Positions 12,900-23,862 of a stretch of 64,000 nucleotides of DNA are shown one piece after another. A program made the position numbers and the translations under genes. Numbering within the stretch: the stretch's first letter is position 1; every line of letters starts with the position of its first letter. The stretch is from Blastomyces gilchristii SLH14081. Lineage: Eukaryota; Ascomycota; Eurotiomycetes; Onygenales; Ajellomycetaceae. The notes under the pieces were generated by a model. That model made no database searches and had not been told where the DNA came from. It was given only the letters and a program-made list of their open reading frames with translations. The stretch spans positions 3,623,632 through 3,687,631 of the forward strand of contig NW_003101682.1 in NCBI RefSeq assembly GCF_000003855.2. The letters are read 5' to 3'.

Positions 12900-14900
12900 C
12901 TTATAATTGTTCTTAGTGATAGTGATAAATATCTTGACTTGAGTTGAACTTTCACTTCATTCTCATCTCTGTTAATGAAATTATCAGAATATCATGTATC
13001 ATCAGTACAACAGTTGAATATATACTCTTAATAATTTTTCATAACTCTAGAATTGATTTGATGTGTAAATTTGTCAGATCATCTTGAAGATAGCAGTCAA
13101 ATTCAGTTTTATAAGTATGTAGTTTTGCCTGATTTTCAGTTGTAATCAATGTATGAAAGTTCTGTTTTAAAGTTAGTATTATAGTTCTATGTGATATGAA
13201 GTGTTATTAAAGATCATTACTTACTAGAGAATTGTATTTCACTATCTTTATATCTTGAACATCTGCTCATTCAAATCTCTGATAGTTGGTATTGTAGTAA
13301 TCTTGAGTTAATTTAATATATGAGTCTCATTTCTCCTCTGTTCAATCTTGCGAAGTGTAGATATTAACTTAACAGAAGAGATCTAGTAGAGCTGCTATAG
13401 TGTAGTACTCTGTAAAAGATTGTTTAGTTTTGCTGTAGTAATATGCCAGTTTATCTTCTACAGTAATAATAGCCTGCACTATAGCATCATTTCAGACTGA
13501 ATTTCTTTTTGAGTGATTCAACTGCTTCTCAAGATAAGTAAATAAACTGTTATACACTCATCAGACTGACTGCAGTATTGATGTATAAGTGATTGAGACT
13601 GTCTTTATTATCTTATAAAACTGAAACAGTAAATCAATCACATATTTCAACTGAGTTCACTTCATATCAGAAGGTTTTAATATCTGAATCTTTTTCTAAT
13701 CATAGTGTTGCACTCAATGATCAATTATCTAATATAATTGAAGAGTCTGAACAGTCATCTTATATATTGAACTCTATTATATTCTAACATTCTGTATTAT
13801 ATTCAGTGATGTGACTGATTTATTTGTTTATTAAATATCATGAAATCATTGTTATTGTTTAGAGAAGATATAAATCACATTAGCAATGTTTCAAATCTGT
13901 GATATTTAAATTATTAGTCAATCTATTCAAAATTAACAGTAGTGGTATTAAAAAGTATTATCAAAAAGCAATATTAAAAAGTGTTATAAAAAAACATTTT
14001 CTTTTATAAAGTGAATATAAAAGTTACTTAAGTAATCACTTTCATCTTATTCTCATTTCAAGAATCAGTCATCTCATTATTCTTTATCTTGATGTTAAGA
14101 TTCTTTATCAGTGTTTATATTACAAGTTGAATCACATGAGCAATGCAGAGAATATGACCTTATTTATCATTTCAGAAATTCAAAGTCAATTTTTACTTCA
14201 AGCTCTTCATTATAGTGTAGTTATTTACAGCATTGTCAGTTATAATTGTAAGAAGACTGATACTAATATCTCAATAGTCATTTTTAATCACAGTCATTAA
14301 TATCTCTGCTATATAATTCTCAGTATGACTACTGATTAATGATTCAAATTCAATTAATGTCACTTAATAAGTTCAGTTCTCATCAATGTAATAACATATA
14401 ACTTCTATAAATGTAAGATTGTTTGTACTAGTTCATGCATTCACTGTGTGAGACACTCTTCAATGATTCTTCAACTCTGATTCTAGATATTGTATATTAA
14501 CTTTGTAGTGTATCTTGAGATTGAACTGAATACAGAATCAATATAGAATATGAAGATTTAAATTAAGCATTTAAAAAAGTGCTCAGAATTCAGAGTATTC
14601 AATTAATTGAAGAGAAAGATTCAGAGATATACATATATGAAATAATTATTCATGAAAGTTATCAGATAAGAGTTGTGAAATCAGAGTACTGATATATGAT
14701 TATTTTTACATGATTTTCTTCAAATTAGAAAGTTAGTCTTACTAAAAATCATTATCTGATAGAGTAACTTATCAGCTCAGTAGTAATTTTCTAATTATTT
14801 TTCTTTTATTGTCTGTATTCTGATGACTTCAGATGTCAGAAAATTTCTTCAGAATTATAATCAGTTTATGATAAATGTTTCTGAATGAAGTTGCAGTGAT
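12900..14900 (-). pseudogene. hAT transposase, broken
   Basis: On the minus strand, broken frames read as a hAT transposase. Near 14370-14460 there is VNAxTSTNNLTFIEVI followed by YYIDEN, matching the DxWTS...H.ID block. Near 14220-14350, ENYIAEIL is followed by ITDNAVNN, the catalytic-domain ITxDNAxNN block. Near 13330-13440, TEYYTIAALLD precedes the C-terminal dimerisation (hATC) region, where FDCYLQDD and ELWKIIKSIY occur at about 13020-13115. Stops and missing Trp codons fit G-to-A change. End coordinates are approximate. An N-terminal BED-type zinc finger was not made out. Confidence 0.8.
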
Positions 14901-15639
14901 TATAGTAGAGAGATGAGTCTTCAGTAATCTGTAATATAATCTATTAATAATTATTTCATAGTTCATCTTGATATTTGTGTTGAGTTTTTCATAAATTTTG
15001 TGACCTGAAATCAGATATGAAGAATAAAGTGATTATTCATCATAATTGAAAGAGAGTATTCTGTATTGAATTGTAAATAATATAGACTTTGTAATTCACA
15101 GTGATTTCTTGAAGAGTTTATGAATCTTCAATAGAAGTAAAAGAAGTGAAAGAAGTGAATTCAGAAGATATAATAATAATTTAAGAAAGATAATAATTTA
15201 TTTTCAATAACTGATCACTGATGTGTGTAACAAGAATTAATATAAGAGAAAATAATCTTGTTTCTTAGCTTAGTTATAATTTTTGTACTAACTCAGATTG
15301 AATATCATTGATGTATAAAAGTAAATAAATAATCTTGATTAATCTCTATCATATTTCTTGAAATATATTAATATTGTGAAAGAGAGTGTTACTAAATTAC
15401 ATTATCAGATGATATCATTAAAAATATATTAATATTATGAATATCAATGTTGAAAAAATGTTAATACTTATACATTATAGTGATTTATGAATCATGAGAG
15501 TTAAATATATATATATATATATCTATTATTTCTGACTTGATTACAACTTGTACAATAATTTTTGAAAACTCAAAATCAATTTCAATTATTAATAATTATG
15601 AACTTATAACTAACTAATATAAAAAGAAAAAAACTTTTT

Positions 15640-16430
15640 CTACTCATCATCTTTCTTCTCTTTCTCATTCTTCTTATCATTCTTCATAATTCACTTCTTA
15701 TTCTTCTTCTTCTTCTTCTTATCTGAGATGATAATCATCTCAAAATCTCTCTCTGCTGTCTTCTCAGAGAAGAGTTTCTGCTGCTTCTTCTCAGCCAGGT
15801 CAATCTGCATCTCAAAATCCCGCATTTCCTGATCTGCTGTCTTGAGTTTCATCTCAGCAGTAAGCAGATTGACATGCTTAGAGAGCAGGGCTGTCTTCTC
15901 AATGTTCTGAATCATGAAGTGCATTTAAGATCTGAACAAGACCTCAATTATCTTCTTCTCTGTCAGCTTCTGCTAATTAATTGAAGAATAGAAGTATTAT
16001 CAAAAATTATTATCTCTCAATAAATAAAAAACTGATCAGTTTTAACTTCTTTATCTTCTACTTTAACACTCTCTTAATCTTCTTCTACTATTACTTATTT
16101 ATAGTAACACTCTTCTTCTCTCTCTCTCTCTTTATCTTGAACTTAAATTATTCTCAGAACTTCTTCTGATCTTACTGCTGCTGTATAAGACTCTTCACTA
16201 TCTTCTTCTTCAATCTCTCACAGGCAGTGTCATTCACATTATTTCTATACTTAGTTCAGTCTAAATCTATTAGAAGTGTTACTTAAAATCATTATTATTC
16301 TACTTTCTTACAGAGTCTCTTTAAGACATTATAATATGTCTTATAATCTGTCTTCTCTCACTTGAATATCTTCTTCTTCTCTCTCATTAATCTGTGATGA
16401 TGCTCACACACCTTGATAATTCACAGAACT
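15640..16430 (-). pseudogene. Unrecognised coding remnant inside the hAT element, coiled-coil protein
   Basis: The minus-strand frame 15924-15691 encodes 77 residues with a heptad-like, charged composition (EKTALLSKHVNLLTAEMKL) ending in a Lys-rich tail. In-frame sequence upstream (QKLTEKKIIEVLFRS) extends it. Farther upstream, near 16300-16400, EREKKKIFK*EKTDYKTYY may belong to the same gene. This patch keeps a CpG and several CC/GG pairs, so it looks less damaged than its surroundings. I do not recognise the protein. It could be a second hAT gene or captured host sequence. Confidence 0.4.
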
Positions 16431-16510
16431 GCAGAATATTTGAAGAGAAATAACATGATTAATTTCAGTGAGTGTTGAAGAGAGATAAAGGCAGAAGAGA
16501 CAGTCAGAAA

Positions 16511-16640
16511 TGATATAATAATAATGATGATAATAATGATGATGATGATAATGATGATGATGATAATGATAATAATAATAATGATAGTGATAATAATGAT
16601 GATGATGATAATGATAATAATGATGATAATGCTGATGATG
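16511..16640. repeat. GAT/AAT trinucleotide-rich tract
   Basis: This is a low-complexity run of GAT and AAT triplets. The long minus-strand His/Tyr-only reading frame across it is a by-product. On the plus strand it would encode Asp/Asn, which also has no recognised partner. Confidence 0.85.
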
Positions 16641-16659
16641 ATGAAAGAGAGAGTGCATT

Positions 16660-17735
16660 GAAATATATTACTGACTTATCAAATATAAAGAGATAAAGAA
16701 AATATTAACAGCTTTCAGAGATGTATAGAAACAGCTATAGTGTTGCATAGTAATATTATCTTCATTGAATACATGCACTGTTGATATTCTTTGTATACAG
16801 TTATTATATAATCTATATCAGAGATATATACAGAAAAGAGATCTTTGTTACTAGAGAGAATGATTACAGTGATTCTCTGTTTTCATATTATAAAGATAAG
16901 TTATTCTCATTTCTTTCTTCTCTCTTTTCTCTTCTTCTTCAACTCATCACTAAGTTCAAGCTGATATGAAAACTATTACAACACTCTTAGAAACTCTCAA
17001 ATTGAAGAGTATAGACTAATCAAATTTTAAATACAGAAGAATTAAATTACATTTAATATTACTAATTATTCATTCTCTCTTAATAAAATCACAGTTGTGT
17101 CTTCTCTCTCTCTTCTCAAACAAAACATGATCTGTGAAAAGCAAGTATCACATCAGGCTATAATAACTAACACAGCCTCAGCATGCAGAACTGTATACAC
17201 ACAGTGTGTACTGAACTGAGAGACTGTGTGAGTTGCAAACTGATGACAGTATTTCAGAGAGAGTCATGCAGTGTGAGAAAGCTGTAACTCTCAGTTATAT
17301 ACACAGAGAGTGAATTGTTGCAGTAAGTGTATATATATTGTATGAAAGTAATACTTTTTGATAATACTCAGTCTCTGATATCATGAAAATAGAGTCTCTC
17401 TATGAGATCTGTTTTTATCAGAAGTCAGAGAATCTTATATTTCTCAAGATTATCTTCACATGTCTTATCTGTGAAATTGATGAGAGAAATCATTGATTTC
17501 AGTATTCTGTTCTTGATATTATTCAAGTGATAGCAGAGTTCATTCTGATGACACTTTTTAAGTGTATATTTTCTAAATATTCATATTTATACAGATATAT
17601 ATTGATTATTTATTAGATAATATTAAGATAATGAGTTATTACAGCTGTGTTAGTCTCACTGTGAGAGATACACAATTAGTAATAAACATTGTAAAGACTC
17701 TGAGAAGTGAGTATTTTAAGAGTACTGTAGTTCTG
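16660..17735. other. AT-rich hAT interior with no recognisable gene
   Basis: This is the interior of the hAT element between the triplet tract and the T-rich tract. I found no protein similarity on either strand. There is a concentration of short CA/GT and AGAG repeats at about 17150-17330. Confidence 0.5.
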
Positions 17736-17910
17736 TAATCTTGATTTTTTTTGTTTTTATTTTTTGTTTTTTTCTTTTTCTTTTCTTTTTTTTTTTTTCT
17801 TTCTCTTTTTTTTTTCTTTCTCTTTTTTTTTTTCATTCTGATTTTTTCTTGTTTTTATTTTGTTTTTTGTTTTTTGTTTTTTTTTTATATTTTATATTTT
17901 TTTTTAAATT
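17736..17910. repeat. Long T-rich (homopyrimidine) tract
   Basis: About 175 bases are almost all T with scattered C and G. The Lys/Phe-only reading frames across it are meaningless. It lies near the right end of the hAT element. Confidence 0.85.
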
Positions 17911-18275
17911 AAAATTATATGAATTATAATCTGTGTTCAGAAAAGTAATGATATTTAATAATACTCTCTATTGAATTTTCAACATATGAGCACTATGTTA
18001 TGATATTATATAAGTGAGAAGTGATTTCATAATCTCATTTGATGCCATTCTCAATAATGAGATCAGAATGAAAATGTGACTAAGAATTCAAATATATTCT
18101 TTATCTGAGACTATATTTTTATTTAAAAAGTGAATTTAAGACCTTTAATATTTGAAATAATGTGATTTGAAATCAATGTGATGAATACAAATCATGATCA
18201 GAAGTAATACTTTTAGGCATCATGACAACTGTAAAGTTTGATTCTGATCTCAGACATGATCATATTGTCAGTCTA

Positions 18276-19157
18276 GATCAGAGTCATTAATTTATAAGCA
18301 CTCTCTGAACAAGAATCTATCAAGTTCTCAAGATTATATATTATTTATCAACTATCTATCACTCTGAGACTGATAATATATCAGAATGAATAATTCAGAC
18401 TGTAAAGAATTATCTTTATAAGTTCTGTAATTATTTATAAGATGATTGATATAATCTTCTTCTATACACTGAAGTCACTATTAATGACTGAGATGTTATT
18501 TTAACAGATATAAGTCTGTTCTTTCTTATATATAAATATTATATAAAAGTACTGAATCTTCTAGAGATTATATATTGCATATCAAACTCTCACAGTTCAA
18601 TTCAGATTGCTGATAATATAGTAATAACACTCTGAGATATCTGTGATTGAGTAGAAGTCTTCATAGTAAGTACTAAATAGAATTAAGAAGATTGAATTAA
18701 TATTCACTAAGACTTCACTGAGTAATATAAGATAGAAGATCTGATATGATTGAATCTTAAGAATATACAGATCACATACTCATCTCACACACTGAATTAC
18801 TGTCATACAAAGTATAAAGTGATAGAAATTCTAGACAGTTATAACTACTGTTTTAACACATTATCAGAGATTTATAATATCTTATATACAAGCTTACTCT
18901 GCTATACTGTCACTAATTCATTCTCTTCTCAACTGACTTCTGACTGACAGTTGTCAGAGATTATAGAAGAAGATAATGAACTTGAATGAGAGATTGAAGA
19001 TATTCTTGATAAGAGATTCTGTGATTACAGCTGACAATATCTTGTGAAATGAGTTAGCTATAATTATCTGACCTGAACTCTGAGTTCTATATTATCTGAG
19101 ACTGTAGCCCTTGACTGATGAGAGCTATATACAATTAAGAAAGAGAAAGAGGACTAA
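18276..19157 (+). pseudogene. Gypsy A pol, last part (integrase end and chromodomain), broken
   Basis: This is the continuation of pol after the hAT insertion. The integrase C-terminal part includes the open piece 18750-18947, with NLKNIQIT..., KYKVIEILDSYNY and IYNILYTSLL, equivalent to the region just upstream of chromodomains in fungal chromoviruses. The chromodomain follows at about 18960-19110: NELE*EIEDILDKRF, *QYLVK*VSYNYLT*T, with TGA at the expected Trp positions. The frame ends with TAA at 19155-19157, directly against the 3' LTR and overlapping the purine tract. In this family the chromodomain directs integration to marked chromatin. Confidence 0.83.
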
Positions 19158-19475
19158 TGTGACAGGCTGCATCTGATCAATTATATAGACTATTTCATTA
19201 CACTTCACAGATTTCTACTGCTTTGATTCTCAGTCACTGATTCTCATCTGAAAATCTACAGAATTTCTATTCTTCCACTTCAGAGCTTCATCACATACAA
19301 AAACCTCTATTCTTTCATTCTGAAGTTTCACTGCATACATCACTGCATACACATATAAATATTCACTTTAATCACTGATTTCCACACTTTCTCTTTCTTT
19401 CCTTCTCTAACATTTTTCACTTTGTTATATAAGATCTATATATTATACTAATCTATTCAGTGTAGATCTCTTACA
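19158..19475 (+). repeat. 3' LTR of Gypsy A
   Basis: This is the 318-bp partner of 7873-8190. It starts TGTGACAGGC where the 5' LTR has TGTGACGGGC, a transition at a CpG. It is followed by the TSD CTACT and the resumed LINE sequence. Confidence 0.93.
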
Positions 19476-19904
19476 CTACTAGACTATCTTTTATAAGCTC
19501 TATTAGTAATTGTCTTCTATTTAGTGAATAAATAAGAGATAGAAAACATTGCTCTGCAATTGACACTATTCTCTCATTTATTTATAATATTCAAATAGCA
19601 AAGCATGAAGATCTGGTCTCAACTGCAGTTTTTATTAATATAAAAGATACATTTAATCATGTTTCAAAATACTTTAATTTTTATATTATATAGAGTAATA
19701 TCTCTATTGAACTGTCTGGAAAAGACTTTAGAAAAGATAATAGCTACTAGACTATCTTCTATAAGCTCTATTAGTAATTCTCTTCTATTTAGTGAATAAA
19801 TAAGAGATAGAAAACATTGCTCTGCAATTGACACTGTTCTTTCATTTATTCATAACATTCAAATAGCAAAGCATGAAGATCTGGTCTCAACTGCGGTTTT
19901 TATT

Positions 19905-20275
19905 ATTATTATTATTATTACTCTTTTATTATACTCATATGCAAGCAGAGCTGATGATGAGTCCTTGCGTGATGTTAAATACAGGTCAAGTGTTGATTAT
20001 ACAGGAGGAAATACAGGTGTTGAGACCATGTCAAGATAACAAGAACATAGGAAAATACAAATAAGTGACAATTAAATACATGCAATAATAACTTGCCAGC
20101 TCAGTAATATAGAGCAATTCATTGAAGTGATTTGTACACCTCTGTATTTATTAGAAATCTGAGGTGCTTGAGTTCTGGATTTAATGTATCCTCTGCGGGT
20201 TTCGAACCCATGCGCCTTGGTTTCTCATGTCAAGGCACTACTGGGTGGCCGCATTAACCATTCAGTCACTGAGAA
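19905..20275 (-). mobile_element. SINE-like element with tRNA-derived head and (TAA)n tail
   Basis: This is a roughly 371-bp insertion in LINE copy 2, flanked by a 13-bp TSD TGCRGTTTTTATT (19892-19904 and 20276-20288; the only difference is G/A). Read on the minus strand, it starts with a tRNA-like head containing an A-box-like TGACTGAATGG and, about 60 bases on, the B-box GGTTCGAAACC. A short hairpin with CCTTG/CAAGG arms sits between them, as in tRNAs with a long variable arm. It ends in (TAA)n at about 19921-19903. Internal Pol III promoter, tRNA head, simple-repeat tail shared with the LINE, and a long TSD are the hallmarks of a SINE. I do not recognise the family. Confidence 0.72.
20195..20275 (-). 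ncRNA. tRNA-like Pol III promoter head of the SINE-like element
   Basis: The T-arm reads ATGGG TTCGAAA CCCGC and is almost fully paired. The D-arm region matches the A-box well. The acceptor stem pairs only partly, and no convincing anticodon loop with U33 was found, so this is tRNA-derived and not a working tRNA gene. It keeps several CpGs and is much less damaged than the LINE around it. Confidence 0.6.
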
Positions 20276-23200
20276 TGCAGTTTTTATTGATATAAAAGAT
20301 ACATTTGATCATGTTTCAAAGTCAAAGATAATTCATACATTGAAGATGTTAAAACTGTCACTTTCTCTAATAAAATGAGTTAACTGTTTTATGTCTTAAA
20401 GAATCATATAACTATTCTTTGATAAAATGAAACAAGATAAGACTGAGATAAAAATACAAGTACTGTAAGAATCTTCAATCTCACTTGTTTTATTTGTAAT
20501 ATACACTGCATATCTATTCAAGAATAGAGATATGAAAATAGTGAGATCTCTAAGTTATATGAATAATATTGATCTAGTCTACAGTTCAAAAAGAATTAAA
20601 GAGAATATAGATGTGATTGAAAAATCAGTAAAGAAAATCTTTGTTAGAGTAGATATTAATTAAATTTAATTTGATATGAATAAAACTGAGTTAATTTATT
20701 TCTTTTCTAAATTCAATCAGAAAAAACTATGTCTAACTTCTTTGAATAAAGAGATTAAACCCAGTTTGAATGTTAAATAATTAGAAGTATGATTAAACTA
20801 TAAGTTGAATTTTAAATATCATATTCAACAAAGAACTATCAAGACAGAAAGAGTATTAAATAGCATAATCAGACTATTAAATACAGAGAGAGATCTATTC
20901 TTTCAGAGTATGAGACAGTTTATACATAGTCTGTATCATCTCAGTAGCTGATTATAAAATTCAAGTTTAGTGAATTAATCAAGAAAATTTCGCTGAACTC
21001 TTTTAAAGTCTGTAAAACAAAGCTTTGAGAAGAATTCTGAGAGTATTCAAATCATCTTCTATTAAAGTAATGAAAATTGAAGCTTCAATTTTCTCTTCTA
21101 CTATAAGATTTTAAAAGGCCTGTATAAACTATACTCTGAGAGTTATAAAGATGAGCTTAAATTATATAATCATAGAAATAGTCTCTTCTTCATTTTTATC
21201 AATCAACTCAGAAAATGAACTGAATTGAAATAGATTTCTTGATTAAAATGAAAATCATTCTTTAAAGAAAATACTCTCTCAACTATACAGACTATATTCA
21301 CTGATTAAAAATCAATTTTCTTCATTAAATATTCAAAAGATTAATCATGAAAAGATATTTCTCTGAAGAGAAAAGCTTGAATCTCTCATAGACTTATAAG
21401 CAAGTGAACTATCTAAAGAGAGAGAATTTGAACAGTATTTGAAGAGAATCTCTACAATCAATATAAAAGACTCTATTCTTATTTACTCAAATGACTTAAA
21501 AAATGAGAATTTGAATAGATTAGATACAGACATTGCTTATACTAAAAATAATATTAATTTTATCTCAGATTTCTGAAATTTAGACTGTGAATCTGAAGTC
21601 TTTGACACTGAACTATTTATAATAGTGAAAGCTTTTAAATTTATGGAAATAAAATCTCATAAAAGAGAAAATAGTTCAAAAGAGATATAAATATTCTCTG
21701 ATAGTTAGACTGTTTTAAAAAGACTTAGAAATAGTCAGATTCATAATAATCAAATGAATCTTGAACTGAACTTAAACTCTGTTTTAAAAATTCAAAAGAG
21801 AAGAATATCAAAGCTGATAATTCATCTGCACTAAGTTCCTGCTCATATGAATATTCATGACAATGAATTGGCTGATTCAGGGGCAAAAAAGAGTGCAGAA
21901 TTAAGCAGATCTATTACAAAAATTATGTTCTGATCTTCTATAAAGAGAAAAATAAAAGAATCTTGTTTAGATAAGTGAAATGAAAGCTGGTAGAAACAAA
22001 AGAAGAGTATACATTATTCAAGATTTGAAATAAAACTCAAGTGAAAATCTTAGTCAGATTTTTAATAATCAAATGAATCTTGAACTGATTTTAAATTCTG
22101 TTTTAAAAATTCAACAGAGAAGAATATCAAAACTGATAATTTATCTGCACTGAATTCCTGCGTATATGAATATTCATGATAATGAATTGGCTGATTCAGC
22201 TGTAAAAAGGAGTTCAGAATTAAGCAGATCTATTCAAAAAATAATATTCTGATCTTTTATAAAGAGAAAGATAAAAGAATCTTGTTTAGATAAGTGAAAT
22301 AAAAGCTGGTAGAAATAAAAGAAGAGTATACATTATTCAAGATTTAAAACAAAACCCAAGTGAAAATCTTGTTCAATTAAATGTAAAAAGAAAATATTCT
22401 CATCTATAATTCAGCTAAAACTAGAACATGGTTATTTCAAATCTTATATACAAAGATTTGATGATAGATTTGATTCAATAGAATGCTTATTCTGCAATAT
22501 AAATGAAAATACTAAGTATATTATAATACACTGTGCATTATACAATAGTCTCAGAGTCAGATTGAAAGAGATGTCTAATCTAAATTAATTAAATATGAGG
22601 TTCTTATTCTCACCTGAGACAGGAATCAAATACTTAATAGACTTTCTACCAGAAACTCAAGCAGCTACAAGAAAATAACTGAATTCAGAAATATCTGAAT
22701 ATGAAGAGAGAGAACTTGATCAGATATAGTCTGTTAAAACAGCTATACACTATCTTTTAATAATGTTATTTTATTATAGTCTCTGTTTACTTTACTTTTC
22801 TATTCTTTTGTGTCTACTTATTTAATATGTCTATCTTTAAGACCTTATTCTTTTTTCCTTTGTCATGATATTTTCAAATGATTTCAAAGTATCAGAAGAT
22901 GTTAAAATACTGCAATTTGTAAAGAATTTCTATATTCTGAGCTGAAATTTTCTGATTTTTCATATCTGAAATTGATAAATGTATAATAGTTAACTCTATA
23001 GATATTAGAAAAACCCTGAGAATTAAAAGTTCTCAGATAGATGTTATAGTCTCTGACTGCATACATCTATAATTGAATAATAATAATAATAATGTTAAAA
23101 TACTGCAATTTGTAAAGAGTTTTTATATTCTGAGCTGAAATTTTCTGATTTTACATATCTAAAATTAATAAATGTATAATAGTTAACTCTATAGATATTA

Positions 23201-23285
23201 GAAAAACTCTGAGAACTAAAAGTTCTTAGGTAGATGTCATAGTCTCTGACTGTATACATCTATAATTGCAGAATAATAATAATAC

Positions 23286-23591
23286 TAAGTATGTTAAGAA
23301 GCACTCTGATTTCTCTCAGAACTATGTATAAGAACTGACATCTCAGAATGCTCAATTGATAATAATAATACTCTGTGATTCTGTAAATAATAGTAAGTTT
23401 CTTATTCTGAACCTCTATATACTTGAATAATGCAAGAGATGTATGATTTGTGTATGACTGATTATTCAGATTGTAAATAACTGTATTAAATAATCTTCTA
23501 AGAATTCTACTGACCTGAGATATTAAACAGTATCAGACACTTTATCTGAAACTGCAATCATTGTTTCTCTATCACTTTATGAAAGAATTAT
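23286..23591 (+). mobile_element. Gypsy E fragment 1 (pol, between RNase H and integrase)
   Basis: This sequence matches the equivalent part of Gypsy A (about 11885-12190), starting at a TATGTTAAGAAGC motif and running to CTTTATGAAAGAATTAT. Its right edge is the 13-bp TSD (23579-23591) of LINE copy 3. The element continues at 31749. E is the outermost Gypsy in the window, and its gag and early pol must lie left of position 1 or have been lost. Confidence 0.8.
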
Positions 23592-23862
23592 CAAAACTCA
23601 TGCAATTTATCAACACTCAGCGCTCTACCATGAACTCGCTCAATTTTTCGAATAAAAATACACTGATAGAGCCATCAAAAAGCCCTCGATCATACAAGCA
23701 TTTTGACCCCATCGCTGACTGCATACCACGTGTGATGGTGGAGTTATCCAGCCAAATGTGAACCAGACATTGTTCAAAACTCCTGTGTGGGATTATCCCC
23801 TGTTCACCCCTAGCACACCACAACCCCGGGCCAAATTGCCATACAAATTGTAAGACAAAGAG
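23592..23862. other. Undamaged 5' segment of LINE copy 3
   Basis: Directly after the LINE TSD come about 270 bp with normal CpG, CC and GG content, quite unlike the block around it. The minus strand at about 23645-23622 reads GTTCATGGTAGAGCGCTGAG, similar to a tRNA D-arm/A-box, but no matching T-arm follows. No convincing protein is encoded. It may be the rarely retained extreme 5' end of the LINE, a cellular RNA joined on by template switching, or later filler DNA. Confidence 0.55.

Larger units (their letters stand above)
12437..18275 (-). mobile_element. hAT-type DNA transposon, autonomous-type copy, RIP-degraded
   Basis: This is a 5.84-kb element with terminal inverted repeats, TAGACTGGCC at 12437 and ...GTCAGTCTA ending at 18275. 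It is inserted in the integrase of Gypsy A. The flanking 8-mers TATGAGAG (12429-12436) and GATCAGAG (18276-18283) match at 6 of 8 positions, fitting a degraded 8-bp hAT TSD. A hAT transposase remnant lies on the minus strand. Its first roughly 95 bp match the short elements at 26291 and 45907, so it is a plausible source of enzyme for them. The right half (15.0-17.9 kb) has no recognised transposase domain. Confidence 0.85.
7873..19475 (+). mobile_element. Gypsy copy A, chromodomain LTR retrotransposon, interrupted by a hAT element
   Basis: This is a complete Ty3/Gypsy element. It has 318-bp LTRs (7873-8190 and 19158-19475) that start TGTGAC and end TTACA, and it is flanked by the 5-bp TSD CTACT (7868-7872 and 19476-19480). 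The LINE reading frame resumes exactly across the insertion. Without the inserted hAT (12437-18275) the element is about 5.76 kb, the same as copies C (5.76 kb) and F (5.68 kb). The order is gag, protease, RT, RNase H, integrase, chromodomain, which is the chromovirus arrangement. All ORFs are broken by transition-type stops. The purine-rich tract at 19137-19153 abuts the 3' LTR. Confidence 0.93.
19481..23285 (+). mobile_element. LINE copy 2, right part, with internal duplications and a SINE-like insertion
   Basis: The LINE resumes after Gypsy A. It repeats itself three times. The RT stretch ending at about 19669 restarts at about 19672, repeating roughly 265 bp. A 319-bp RNase H segment occurs at 21733-22051 and again from 22052. 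A 193-bp 3' end occurs at 22899-23091 and again at 23092-23285, each with a (TAA)n tail. A SINE-like element interrupts it at 19905-20275. RT, RNase H and C-terminal zinc motifs are recognisable but full of stops. The last duplicated piece could instead be a separate, strongly 5'-truncated LINE insertion. Confidence 0.82.

Noticed and set aside
16404..16658. His/Tyr-rich 84-codon minus-strand ORF
   Set aside because: It is the antisense of a GAT/AAT triplet tract with no recognised domain.
17639..17929. Lys-rich and Phe-rich ORFs
   Set aside because: They are translations of a long T-rich tract.
20195..20275. Functional tRNA gene
   Set aside because: The T-arm and boxes are good, but the acceptor stem is imperfect, no anticodon loop with U33 is clear, and it sits at the head of an insertion with TSD and tail, so a SINE head is the better reading.
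23600..23660. tRNA gene on the minus strand
   Set aside because: Only a D-arm-like string is present; anticodon and T-arms cannot be formed from the following sequence.
23617..23823. Two overlapping ORFs of 66-68 codons in the undamaged segment
   Set aside because: No similarity to any family I know; they are open mainly because the segment is not RIP-mutated.
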